Part shown: piece by piece, positions 52,101 through 60,372 of the stretch
Layout of the letters: every line of letters starts with the position of its first letter
How positions within the stretch are numbered: position 1 is the stretch's first letter
Assembly (NCBI GenBank): GCA_947462925.1
Contig: CANHQP010000002.1
Span: 1-64,000 of the forward strand
DNA from: Flavobacteriia bacterium
GTDB taxonomy: Bacteria; Bacteroidota; Bacteroidia; Flavobacteriales_D; Crocinitomicaceae
Reading direction: 5' to 3'
DNA: 64,000 bases
Position numbers and translations under genes: made by a program
The notes under the pieces: model-generated
Told to the model about the DNA's origin: nothing
Seen by the model: the letters and a program-made list of their open reading frames with translations, nothing else
Databases searched by the model: none

Positions 52101-52615
52101 TTCAAATTGGGTGCGATATCTCCTGATAATTCGAGGTTTAAAGTTGAATTGACCGATAAATCTTGGTTGTTACCAAACGAAACACCACGAGAAATACTTC
52201 CGTTTTTTTGCAATCCTGTGTTGCCGAAAATGTCGCCGTAAACGTCTTTTGAAGTAATCAAAAATTGCTCATAACTTCCTTTTTTTTCGTCGTAAATCAC
52301 ACTTGTATCTCTGCGTTGATAAACTTTAGTGAGGTTAATCGGAAAAACGCGATATTCAAAATAGAGTGTATCGGTGCAGGTTTCTACCAATTGAAATTTG
52401 GCGGAAGCGAAATCGATGAGAAAAGCTTCCTTTCGCAATGCTTCTTTGCCGCAAAATACTTGGAAAGAATTAGGATAAATACTCAGCGAATCCAATTTTA
52501 TTTCCTTGCTTGTGACCGCGCGTTTGAACTTGCGCAGGGTCGATTGTTGGGCAAAAGAGTTTCCGCCAACAACGCAAAGCAACACAAGTAAACAAACTTT
52601 TGCAATCACATTCAT
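49184..52615 (-). CDS. Very large predicted outer-membrane beta-barrel protein
   Basis: A 1143-residue protein with a signal peptide ([23 protein letters not shown]). Blocks [52 protein letters not shown] and [11 protein letters not shown] near residues 145-240 are strongly conserved, in my memory, in a Bacteroidota family of unknown function that resembles SprA-like barrels in style. From about residue 400 to the end the protein is alternating beta-strand, ending [25 protein letters not shown] and a final VRAFF, as outer-membrane barrels do. It may serve in transport or assembly at the outer membrane. The ATG 33 codons upstream was rejected in favour of the signal peptide start. Confidence 0.7.
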   Translation of the reverse strand: [1143 protein letters not shown]

Positions 52616-52679
52616 ACTTACGAAAGTACAACGTTGTTTGCGGATAATTATTGAATTTGTCCGAATATTCAGAATTCGA

Positions 52680-53561
52680 TCAATAATTAGAGCTTGAACC
52701 GCCAATATTTTCAATCGGATGCCAAGTCGTTTTCACTTCTTGAAAATCTTGAATCAAATATGGATTTTCAGCCGTTTCATCGCTTGGATTTAATTTAAAT
52801 TTCACGATTCTTTTGACAGAATCAGCAGCTAAAACTTGGAGCGTTTTGTAGTTTTCTGCAGTATCTCCTGCATACAAAACCGCATTGATATCCATGTGAG
52901 AACCAAATTGTTCAATCAACTCTTTTTCCGTTCCAGTGAGGATATTGATAATTCCACCGGGAACATCAGAAGTTTGCAACACTTCCGCAAAAGTAACCGC
53001 GCACAAAGGCAATTTTTCTGAAGCCAACACAACGACCGTATTTCCACCTGCGACAATCGGAATGATGGTTGAAACGAGTCCGATCAACGATGAATTTTGC
53101 GGAGCAACAACGCCCACAACTCCCATTGGTTCCAACACCGAAAAATTGAAATGCGATGAAGCCACAGGATTTACTGCGCTGAAAATTTGTTGGTATTTGT
53201 CGGTCCAACCGCTGTAATACACCAAGCGGTCGATGCTCAAATCAACTTCTTGATTCGCCGCTTTTTCGCTGGAACCTTGAAGCATCAACTCTTCAACGAA
53301 TTGCGAACGTCTTCCTTCCAACATTTCAGCGATGCGATACAAAATTTGTCCGCGGTTGAAAGCTGCTCTTTCTGACCAACCACCAAACGCTTTGCGTGCC
53401 GCAACCACTGCATTTCTCAAATCTTTGCGCGACGATAAACACACGTTCGCCAACGGTTTTCCAGCAGCATCCAAAGGCGAATAATATCGCCCAGATTCCG
53501 TACGAGGAAATTGTCCCCCGATGTAAATTTTATATGTCTTAAGAACTGATAATCTTGTCAT
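52680..53561 (-). CDS. Half-length aldehyde dehydrogenase-like protein, no catalytic domain
   Basis: A 293-residue protein covering only the NAD-binding half of the aldehyde dehydrogenase fold (KIYIGGQF, EPMGVVGVVAP, PIVAGGNTVVVLAS, DVPGGIINILTG). The catalytic Cys domain is absent and the active-site Glu region is lost (LKF instead of ELGG). The reading frame is intact and ends in its own tail. It follows a full-length aldehyde dehydrogenase and deoC on the same strand. Together the two proteins total 775 residues and match the layout of ALDH16, whose C-terminal domain is a non-catalytic, shortened dehydrogenase domain. A structural partner role is therefore likely. Confidence 0.75.
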   Translation of the reverse strand: MTRLSVLKTYKIYIGGQFPRTESGRYYSPLDAAGKPLANVCLSSRKDLRNAVVAARKAFGGWSERAAFNRGQILYRIAEMLEGRRSQFVEELMLQGSSEKAANQEVDLSIDRLVYYSGWTDKYQQIFSAVNPVASSHFNFSVLEPMGVVGVVAPQNSSLIGLVSTIIPIVAGGNTVVVLASEKLPLCAVTFAEVLQTSDVPGGIINILTGTEKELIEQFGSHMDINAVLYAGDTAENYKTLQVLAADSVKRIVKFKLNPSDETAENPYLIQDFQEVKTTWHPIENIGGSSSNY

Positions 53562-53672
53562 TTTCTATATTTTTAATTTCTTGTGTTCAACAGTTTATTA
53601 CAGAATGAGAGAGAGTGTGAGAATGAGAGAGTGAATGATGATTTAAGATATTCGTTTTTTGCCGAATTTCCT

Positions 53673-55121
53673 TTAGCCCAAATAAGCCTCTAAACCATGC
53701 AAACCACCTTCTCTGCCAAATCCACTTTCTTTGTAGCCACCAAAAGGCGATGTCGGATCGAATTTATTGTACGTATTTGCCCAAACAACGCCAGCGCGCA
53801 GTTTCGAAGTTAAATTGAAGATTTTCGAACCTTTGTCCGTCCAAACGCCAGCTGCCAAGCCAAACGGCGTATTGTTTGCTTTTTGAATCACTTCGTCCAC
53901 GGTTCTGAAAGTTTGTATCGTCAATACTGGACCAAAAATTTCCTCTTGAACCAATTGACTTGATTGTGCCACGTCAATGAAAAGTGTTGGTTTACAGAAA
54001 TATCCATTTGATGGAAGCGCGCAATTGCTTTGGTAAATTTCGTTTCCATCTTGAATTCCGATTTGAATGTATTTCGAAATCGTTTCCAATTGTTTTTTGG
54101 AATTGATGGCACCGATGTCTGTGTTTTTGTCCATTGGATCGCCCACATACAAAGTATCCATGCGGTCTTTCAGTTTTTGAATCACCGTTTCTGCAACACC
54201 TTCTTGCACGAACAAACGCGAACCAGCGCAACAAACGTGTCCTTGGTTGAAGAAAATTCCGTTGACAATGCCTTCAACCGCTTGGTCGATAGGCGCATCT
54301 TCAAAAATGATATTGGCAGATTTTCCGCCCAATTCTAAAGTCAATTTTTTGTCAGTTCCAGCGATTGCTTTTTGAATCATTTTGCCAACATTTGTCGAAC
54401 CTGTGAAAGCAATTTTGTTGATATCGGGATGATTTACAATCGCCGAACCAGTGTCGCCATATCCAGTAACAATGTTCACAACACCCGCGGGAAGTCCGCT
54501 TTCTTCAATCAATTCCGCCAATTTTAGTGCAGTCAAAGAAGTTGTTTCAGACGGTTTTAAAACCACGGTATTTCCAGCCGCTAGGGCAGGAGCGATTTTC
54601 CAAGCGGCCATCAATAATGGAAAATTCCAGGGAATAATTTGTCCTGCAACACCCAAAGATTTTACTGGTCGATTTGGGAAAGCATATTCCAATTTATCTG
54701 CCCAACCAGCGTAATAAAAGAAATGATTTGCTGCCAAAGGAACGTCGATGTCTCTCGATTCACGAATGGATTTTCCGCCGTCCAAGGTTTCGATTACCGC
54801 AAATTCTCTTGCTTTTTCTTGAATCAAGCGTGCAATGCGAAACAAATATTTCCCACGTTCTTTCCCAGATAATTTTGACCACACATTTTCATATGCATGG
54901 CGCGCAGCTTTGACGGCTTTGTCTACATCGTTTTCATCCGCATGCGCCACGGAAGCCAATTTTTCTTCATTCGCAGGATTGATAGAATCGAAATATTTCC
55001 CGGAGTTGGGTTTTTCCCATTTCCCGTTGATAAACAATTCATATTGTGTTTTCAACTGAACATGCCCCGCACTCTCTGGTGCTGGATCGAGGTTCCATTT
55101 TGTTGATTGATTTTTATTCAT
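53673..55121 (-). CDS. NAD-dependent aldehyde dehydrogenase
   Basis: A 482-residue full-length enzyme with PWNFPLLMAAWKIAPALAAGN for NAD binding, TGSTNVGK, the general-base Glu in LELGGKSANI, and the nucleophile in QGHVCCAGSR. FGPVLTIQTF and the FGGYKESGFGREGG end block are present. It lies between deoC and the half-length protein. Deoxyribose-phosphate aldolase releases acetaldehyde, so oxidation of acetaldehyde is a plausible role. The N-terminus resembles ALDH16-type proteins (PAPESAGHVQLK). Confidence 0.92.
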   Translation of the reverse strand: MNKNQSTKWNLDPAPESAGHVQLKTQYELFINGKWEKPNSGKYFDSINPANEEKLASVAHADENDVDKAVKAARHAYENVWSKLSGKERGKYLFRIARLIQEKAREFAVIETLDGGKSIRESRDIDVPLAANHFFYYAGWADKLEYAFPNRPVKSLGVAGQIIPWNFPLLMAAWKIAPALAAGNTVVLKPSETTSLTALKLAELIEESGLPAGVVNIVTGYGDTGSAIVNHPDINKIAFTGSTNVGKMIQKAIAGTDKKLTLELGGKSANIIFEDAPIDQAVEGIVNGIFFNQGHVCCAGSRLFVQEGVAETVIQKLKDRMDTLYVGDPMDKNTDIGAINSKKQLETISKYIQIGIQDGNEIYQSNCALPSNGYFCKPTLFIDVAQSSQLVQEEIFGPVLTIQTFRTVDEVIQKANNTPFGLAAGVWTDKGSKIFNLTSKLRAGVVWANTYNKFDPTSPFGGYKESGFGREGGLHGLEAYLG

Positions 55122-55135
55122 ATTTTTTTGATATT

Positions 55136-55230
55136 TAGATTGTTAGATTAGCAAATTCACAGATTAGCAAATTGGCAGATTGGCAAATTGACTGCGGAGC
55201 AATCTGTAATGTTCCAATTTGTAATCTGCA
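55136..55230. repeat. Phased 'attagcaaatt' repeat tract, site 3
   Basis: attagcaaattcacagattagcaaattggcagattggcaaattg is written here as one run of 8-10-base units, followed by the complementary aatctgtaatgttcc and aatctgcaatct, as at site 2. It separates deoC from the aldehyde dehydrogenase gene. Confidence 0.65.
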
Positions 55231-55241
55231 ATCTATGCTTC

Positions 55242-56162
55242 CTAGTCTAACGAAAAATAATCCCCACTCTGATATACTCCCGTTTTTGATTTCATCAATT
55301 GCATCAGGACGTCGTTTGCTAAACTGCTCGCGCCGAAGCGAAACCAGTGATTGTCTAACCAATTTTCGCCCAAGGTTTCTTTCACCATCAGCAAATTATG
55401 AAGTGCCAATTTTGACGTGGAAATTCCTCCCGCGGGTTTCATTCCGATCATGATTCCTGTTTTGTTGAAATAATCTTTGATGGCCATCAACATCACGTAA
55501 GTCACTTGCATCGTGGCGGCTGGCTGAATTTTCCCTGTAGAAGTTTTGATAAAATCGGCACCTGCATACATCGCAATTTCACTTGCTTTGCGGACATTGT
55601 CGAGCGTCACCAATTCTCCCGTTTCTAAAATCACTTTCAAACGCGCTTTTCCGCACGCTTCTTTGATTGCGGCAATTTCGTCAAACACAAAATTGTATTC
55701 GCCAGACAAAAATTTGCCTCTAGAAATCACCATGTCAATCTCGTCAGCACCTTGTTCAACGGCGAATTTCGTGTCCATGATTTTCACTTCACGCGGCGCT
55801 TGTCCACTTGGGAAAGCGGTTGAAACAGAAGCAACTTTCACGTTCGAATTTCCCAACGCTTCTTTGGCAATTTTGACCATCGAAGGATACACGCAAACTG
55901 CTGCAACTGTCGGACAATCAGGATAAGCTTCATGTAAATGTTGCGCTTTGTAGCACATTTGTTTCACTTTTCCCGGCGTATCTTTTCCTTCCAAGGTGGT
56001 TAAATCGATCATATTCAAAACCATTTTCATGCCTTGAATTTTCGATTCTCCTTTGATACTTCTGGTTTGAATTCGTGCAACACGCTCTTCAACACCTACT
56101 TTATCTATGGTTGGCGTGAATCTGAAATCAGGAATTTGTATGTCTTTTTGTTTTGTGCTCAT
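55242..56162 (-). CDS. deoC: Deoxyribose-phosphate aldolase
   Basis: A 306-residue class I aldolase that cleaves 2-deoxyribose 5-phosphate to glyceraldehyde 3-phosphate and acetaldehyde. It shows MIDLTTLEGKDTPGKV, AAVCVYP, VSTAFPSG, the Schiff-base Lys in FIKTSTGK and MKPAGGIST. It is longer than E. coli DeoC at the N-terminus, as in the DeoC forms linked to aldehyde dehydrogenases. It opens a likely three-gene unit with the two downstream dehydrogenase genes, although a repeat tract lies between. Confidence 0.95.
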   Translation of the reverse strand: MSTKQKDIQIPDFRFTPTIDKVGVEERVARIQTRSIKGESKIQGMKMVLNMIDLTTLEGKDTPGKVKQMCYKAQHLHEAYPDCPTVAAVCVYPSMVKIAKEALGNSNVKVASVSTAFPSGQAPREVKIMDTKFAVEQGADEIDMVISRGKFLSGEYNFVFDEIAAIKEACGKARLKVILETGELVTLDNVRKASEIAMYAGADFIKTSTGKIQPAATMQVTYVMLMAIKDYFNKTGIMIGMKPAGGISTSKLALHNLLMVKETLGENWLDNHWFRFGASSLANDVLMQLMKSKTGVYQSGDYFSLD

Positions 56163-56256
56163 GCTTGCAGTAAAATGTATTCAAATATAAGAAAAATTGC
56201 CTATTTAAAACTTTGCTATAAAACTTAGTTTCGCACCTAACGAGTTGATTTTGAAT

Positions 56257-56288
56257 TTCCCCCTTTGGAGGGGGATTAAGGGGGAGGA
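56257..56288 (-). repeat. C-rich hairpin repeat, copy 4
   Basis: ttccccctttggaggggg followed by gattaagggggagga, the reverse orientation of copy 1. It lies in the 268-base gap upstream of deoC, which otherwise shows only AT-rich sequence. Confidence 0.7.
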
Positions 56289-56430
56289 CAACTATGGTGT
56301 CATAATTTGTTGATTTTGATTTAAATAAAAATCCTTGTGGCATAATTCCCGATGGGTATATGAGAAAAATTGCAGATTGCTTTACTTCTACATTAGACTA
56401 GGTTTAATCCTTGGCTTAATTTGTTTATAA

Positions 56431-58056
56431 TCAATAATCTTCTAGCGCCTCATACAAATCCAGCAAAACAAAAGCCTCTCCGCTTTGCGTTGATTCGTTG
56501 AACATCAATTTCACAATTTTCTCATTCGTTTTTTTCAAGCGATAAGGCGAATACAACATCGCTTTGAAGTTTTCGTCTTGAAAACAGAAGTGATTTTGGT
56601 AATTTTCCGAAGGCATTTCTGTGATTTTCGTTGGCTGTGCTGCAAATTTTGCCCAATCGTTGCCGGGTAGAAAAAGCACGATTTCGCCTTCATTCATCTT
56701 GAAATTGAGTTTTTGGTCTTTCTGAATAATTGACGCATACAGCGCATCATTTTTATCACTGAAAACAAGTACTAAAATTTGATATTCGCTTTCGTTTTGC
56801 AGAAAAATTGGTTGATTTCCTACGTGTAGCGACAAACTTTTGAAGTTTGGATTCAGCTTCATTCCAAGGTTTTTGGTGGAATAAGGCACGCAAGAATCAA
56901 TCAATCCTTTTTCCATCATCATTTCATCTTTCAAACAATCGTCGTAAAATTGTTCAGCGGTTTTGTTTTGAAAAGGTTTGCGGTAAATGGAATTCATCTC
57001 CACTGGCGGCAAATGCATGAATTGGTCATTTTCTGACTGCTCAATCACTTCTTCCTCTGGTTGCACAGATTTGATCAAAGAGTCGATTTTCATTCTTTCT
57101 TCTTTCGAAAATTCTTCCAAAGACGATTTGGAATCTGTCAATTCGGGCACATCATTCCAGAAATTCAATGGATTGAACCAGAAAAGATAAATCAGTCCTA
57201 CGAAGAGTAAAGCGGTGAAAATCCAAGTGAAATTTCGCAGTGATTTTGCTTCGTTGCGCACTTTTCCTTGTGGATTTGAAAAATTGAATTTGCCCGTTTT
57301 GATGGTTGATTTGATTTCATCAATTTTCTCGTGGTGCTCAGGATTGAGCGCTAATTTTTTCAATTGACCCGTTATCCAAGAACCAACCCTCGCGGAACAC
57401 GAAGGATGATTGAAAACGTTTAACATTTGATCGATGTAGCCAATTTTGGACGCGTAAAATGCCTTCGTGAATTGATTTACAAACTCCACCATTTGGTCGC
57501 TGATCAGCGGATTGAGGTTTTCAATCAATTGTTGTTCGGAGCGAATATTGGGCAAATTTTCTTGTAAATCACTCAATTTAGCTTTCAACCAAGAAGCCAA
57601 TTTGTCTTGCAAAACCAACTTGCTGTCTGCATTTAACAAAGAAATGTAACCGCCTGCGTGAATGAATTGAATGTCTTTGTTTGAAGCCATTGCCTCCAAG
57701 ATTCTCGGCAGCAAAAATGGACTCAAAAAAGTGGAGAATTCTCTAAAAAGCGAATGACCGTTGATGATTTTCGGGTCAAAATTATTGACAGACAGTTTTT
57801 TGTTGACCAAGAGCTGCAACAAGTTTTTATTTTGACAAATCCATTGGTCAAAAACAACCATTCCCGGATGATTGAGGCGCAAGCAAAACGCAATCGCTTC
57901 GTCCTTGGAAACCGCTTTATTTTCAACTGAAATGAAAGCACCATTTTGGTATTTTTCAATGATTTCAATGGAAAAAAGATTCAATTCCTCTGAAGAATAA
58001 ACATTTACAGGTTTTTCAAGAAACCCAAAGAAATTGTTTAGAGGAATGTATTGCAT
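56431..58056 (-). CDS. Unknown protein with one central membrane helix
   Basis: A 541-residue protein I do not recognise. The N-terminal 270 residues are predicted helical and cytosolic (no signal peptide). One membrane helix lies at about 275-297 (FTWIFTALLFVGLIYLFWF), leaving an acidic C-terminal half of about 240 residues on the other side with several beta-strands. It opens the unusual leftward region of small genes but is separated from them by 90 bases. A structural or sensing role cannot be distinguished. Confidence 0.6.
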   Translation of the reverse strand: MQYIPLNNFFGFLEKPVNVYSSEELNLFSIEIIEKYQNGAFISVENKAVSKDEAIAFCLRLNHPGMVVFDQWICQNKNLLQLLVNKKLSVNNFDPKIINGHSLFREFSTFLSPFLLPRILEAMASNKDIQFIHAGGYISLLNADSKLVLQDKLASWLKAKLSDLQENLPNIRSEQQLIENLNPLISDQMVEFVNQFTKAFYASKIGYIDQMLNVFNHPSCSARVGSWITGQLKKLALNPEHHEKIDEIKSTIKTGKFNFSNPQGKVRNEAKSLRNFTWIFTALLFVGLIYLFWFNPLNFWNDVPELTDSKSSLEEFSKEERMKIDSLIKSVQPEEEVIEQSENDQFMHLPPVEMNSIYRKPFQNKTAEQFYDDCLKDEMMMEKGLIDSCVPYSTKNLGMKLNPNFKSLSLHVGNQPIFLQNESEYQILVLVFSDKNDALYASIIQKDQKLNFKMNEGEIVLFLPGNDWAKFAAQPTKITEMPSENYQNHFCFQDENFKAMLYSPYRLKKTNEKIVKLMFNESTQSGEAFVLLDLYEALEDY

Positions 58057-58146
58057 TTATGAGATTGTTATTTGTTCTAATAGTTCAACGCTTCTTGTTC
58101 AGTGCAAAGTTGCGAATGAGATGCTAAGGTAATTGTTTTTTCTCCA

Positions 58147-58602
58147 TTAACGTTTCTGTTTTTTCACCAACCTTAAAATTAACAAACTCACAGCAGAAAC
58201 GAGTGTTATTATCATTCCCAAATAGCGTTTTTTGATAGGAGGGACATTTTCATTTTGATAATTTGCGGCTAAAATGGTGCTTTCTTTATTTGATAAAATG
58301 CTTACGCGATTTCCAATATTCAACTTATCAAAGAGTAAAGCGTTGACCGAAACTGTCTGAATTTTATTCATTTCTCCATCTTTACTGGGAATTTTTAATT
58401 CAAGCATAAACTTTTGGTAGCGAAACTGTTGCTTCACGCTTTTGGCAACAACAACGGCTGTACTTTTTTTACCTTTTTGCAGTAATTCGTCATATTCTCC
58501 GTAAAATTGAGCGCTTTCGTACCAAAAAATGGGTCCAAAAAGCAAACCCAAAAGGGCTGAAATACCTATTACCATTTTAAGCTTTGCAAGTTTTTTTTCC
58601 AT
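58147..58602 (-). CDS. Two-helix membrane protein, DUF3592-like
   Basis: A 151-residue protein with an N-terminal helix (about 10-27), a beta-rich middle (TAVVVAKSVKQQFRYQKFMLELKIPS, NIGNRVSILSNKES) and a C-terminal helix (about 126-145) before a basic tail. This layout matches DUF3592-type proteins, and 60373-60732 encodes a protein of similar layout. Its start overlaps the upstream gene by 26 bases, so the two are coupled. A later Met (58575) would avoid overlap. Confidence 0.6.
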   Translation of the reverse strand: MEKKLAKLKMVIGISALLGLLFGPIFWYESAQFYGEYDELLQKGKKSTAVVVAKSVKQQFRYQKFMLELKIPSKDGEMNKIQTVSVNALLFDKLNIGNRVSILSNKESTILAANYQNENVPPIKKRYLGMIITLVSAVSLLILRLVKKQKR

Positions 58603-59008
58603 CTTGTTTCATTTTCTCCAAAAGTGAGGCGCAAAACTGTGCCACATCTTTTTCCCAAGTGAGTTGATTGGCAACTCTGCGAAGTTTCGTATCCTTGAAA
58701 AAATTCAGTTTAATTTCACTGTTCCTGAGTTCACAATGGGAGCAATCTGTAAGCAATGTTTCGTTTTTTTTCCAATCCCACTGCGCAATGAAATCCAATT
58801 GTTTTGGAAGTTCATGGCCTTTTTTGCCAATGTTCCAAGTTGCAACTAAATTCGGGATTTCATCTGAATGATGCCATTGCGGTCTTGCGAGAAACTGCCT
58901 TGCTTGTTCATCTAAGATTTCCCAGCCAAATTTCTCTAGTTGGAGTTTCAAAAAATCAATTTGCTTTTTTTGTTTCGTATGCTGTAATGGTGCTTCCATT
59001 TGTTCCAA
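58577..59008 (-). CDS. Small unknown cytosolic protein
   Basis: A 143-residue protein without signal or membrane segment, rich in Trp and charged residues (FGWEILDE, RPQWHHSDEIPNLVATWNIGKKGHELP, FIAQWDW). Not recognised. It begins two bases after the preceding gene's stop and overlaps the next gene, so it is part of a tight operon. The look is that of a polymorphic-toxin immunity protein, but no motif proves this. Confidence 0.5.
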   Translation of the reverse strand: MEQMEAPLQHTKQKKQIDFLKLQLEKFGWEILDEQARQFLARPQWHHSDEIPNLVATWNIGKKGHELPKQLDFIAQWDWKKNETLLTDCSHCELRNSEIKLNFFKDTKLRRVANQLTWEKDVAQFCASLLEKMKQDGKKTCKA

Positions 59009-59010
59009 AA

Positions 59011-59283
59011 TTACCGAGAAATACGCTCAGGTGGCCAATTTTTGGCATGTTCAATTGCTAAGTTCGCCCATTGCATCGTTTGTGGTTTGATGTTCAAAAA
59101 AGGATGCCGCTCCAATTGCTCAAGAATGTCTTCCAATGCAAATTCAAGCGTATGTTGCTTCAAAGCAAGGATCTTTTTTAAGACAATGGCATTTTCTGGA
59201 TTCGTTTTTTCTAACAATTTGGCTTCCTTTTCTAATTCAGTGAAAAAACTAAGCGCACATTTTTTAAATTTAGACATACTCAA
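59011..59283 (-). CDS. Small unknown helical protein
   Basis: A 90-residue, predicted all-helical, cytosolic protein (ALSFFTELEKEAKLLEK, LEFALEDILEQLERH, WANLAIEHAKNW). Not recognised. It starts two bases after the stop of a headless coding fragment and ends two bases before the next gene. A Met at residue 3 is an equal candidate start. Confidence 0.5.
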   Translation of the reverse strand: MSMSKFKKCALSFFTELEKEAKLLEKTNPENAIVLKKILALKQHTLEFALEDILEQLERHPFLNIKPQTMQWANLAIEHAKNWPPERISR

Positions 59284-59285
59284 AC

Positions 59286-59444
59286 TTATTTTTTGGCATT
59301 CATTCGTTGCTTGTTTTTCAAATACAACTTTTTTAAGTTGATCTCAAGTGTTTTTAAATCTTCGTTTTCAAAATGATTTTCATTGCAAAATCTAAGGAAA
59401 TCATTATCATAAATGCGCTTTGCGAAATCTTTGACAAAAAGAGA
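59286..59444 (-). pseudogene. Headless 3' coding fragment
   Basis: An open frame of 52 sense codons reads SLFVKDFAKRIYDNDFLRF and continues to a terminal MNAKK and stop, two bases before the next gene's ATG. The composition and the operon-like spacing look coding, but upstream the frame meets a TAA (59445-59447), and the only Met is near the end. It is probably the remnant of a truncated gene; a rare ATT start giving 42 residues is an alternative. Confidence 0.35.
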
Positions 59445-59474
59445 TTAGTAAATTTTAGAATTGAAACCAGCTTG

Positions 59475-59852
59475 TTAAATTACACTTTGTTTCTTTTCAA
59501 AATCCAACAGAAAATTATTTTCCGAAGCGCATTTTTTGCTTTCAAATGCTCGATCCCAATGTTCTTTAACAATTTCAAGCATTTCAATGAGTTCTTTTAC
59601 TCGATTTGGATTCTTTTTCTTTGCTTTTTCTAAATTCTTCAGGATGACTTGGAAATTTTTCTGTTTTTGCCACGCTAAATCTCTCATAAAATCAAGAAAA
59701 ACATCGCTGGAACCTTCATTTGGAGAAGAAGGGAAACCGAAAGCTTCCGAGAATTCATAATACATGGCATTTTGTGTAAGACATTTTAAAGTATTTATCT
59801 CAGCAATTAAGAAATCGAGTCCTTGAATTTTTGATATGTAAGTGTTTGCCAT
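59475..59852 (-). CDS. Barstar-like protein (possible immunity protein)
   Basis: A 125-residue cytosolic protein. The order of features suggests the barstar fold: an initial strand/helix (YISKIQGLDFLIAEIN), YYEFSEAFGFP, an acidic helix (SSDVFLDFMRDLAW), a hydrophobic strand (FQVILKN) and a helix (RVKELIEMLEIVKEHWDR). Barstar-family proteins inhibit secreted RNases. No RNase toxin is encoded nearby. The resemblance is by eye. The start at 59852 avoids overlap with the upstream gene. Confidence 0.5.
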   Translation of the reverse strand: MANTYISKIQGLDFLIAEINTLKCLTQNAMYYEFSEAFGFPSSPNEGSSDVFLDFMRDLAWQKQKNFQVILKNLEKAKKKNPNRVKELIEMLEIVKEHWDRAFESKKCASENNFLLDFEKKQSVI

Positions 59853-59901
59853 TTTATTTTTTTGAATAAACTTTTTGCTAAAAATCAAAGTGTTATGTGA
59901 C

Positions 59902-60294
59902 TCATAATGGAATGCAGGTTTCATTTTTCGGAGAAAAATCTACTTCCATAATTCCCCAATTTTCTCTAGCAAAGAATAGTAAATCATTGAATGAAGTAAA
60001 TGAGAATTCTTTATATTCAGTGATTGATTCATTAAAATCCCAAAGTTCTTTTTTTTCTGGCAAGCCATAGTATGTTATTAGTTTAAACAAATAGCGAGTA
60101 CCAGCAGGAATCTCTGTCTTTAATTGCTTTAAGTAAGAGTAGATGACCGAATCTTCCAAATTCCCCATTTGCCTTAATCGCTCTATTTTATCTAGGTCAT
60201 AATTGCAAGCATAAATTTCTAAAAAGCGTAATTGATTTCCATCAATGAATTGACAGAATGTACCTCTTAATTTGTTTTCAAATGCTGGATTCAT
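59902..60294 (-). CDS. Small unknown cytosolic protein
   Basis: A 130-residue protein without signal or membrane helix. The C-terminal half (YKEFSFTSFNDLLFFARENWG, then MEVDFSP) resembles the ends of small immunity-type proteins. No family recognised. It has the barstar-like gene 49 bases downstream in the same direction. Confidence 0.5.
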   Translation of the reverse strand: MNPAFENKLRGTFCQFIDGNQLRFLEIYACNYDLDKIERLRQMGNLEDSVIYSYLKQLKTEIPAGTRYLFKLITYYGLPEKKELWDFNESITEYKEFSFTSFNDLLFFARENWGIMEVDFSPKNETCIPL

Positions 60295-60372
60295 GGGTGA
60301 AATAATATTTTTTCTTTTCCTTCTGCCATTTTACAATGCTTCTCTGTCCATTTTTAACAATTTGGAACGCGT

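Noticed and set aside
52680-53561. Half-length aldehyde dehydrogenase as a pseudogene
   Set aside because: The frame is open with its own start and tail, and the truncation point matches the natural short second domain of ALDH16.
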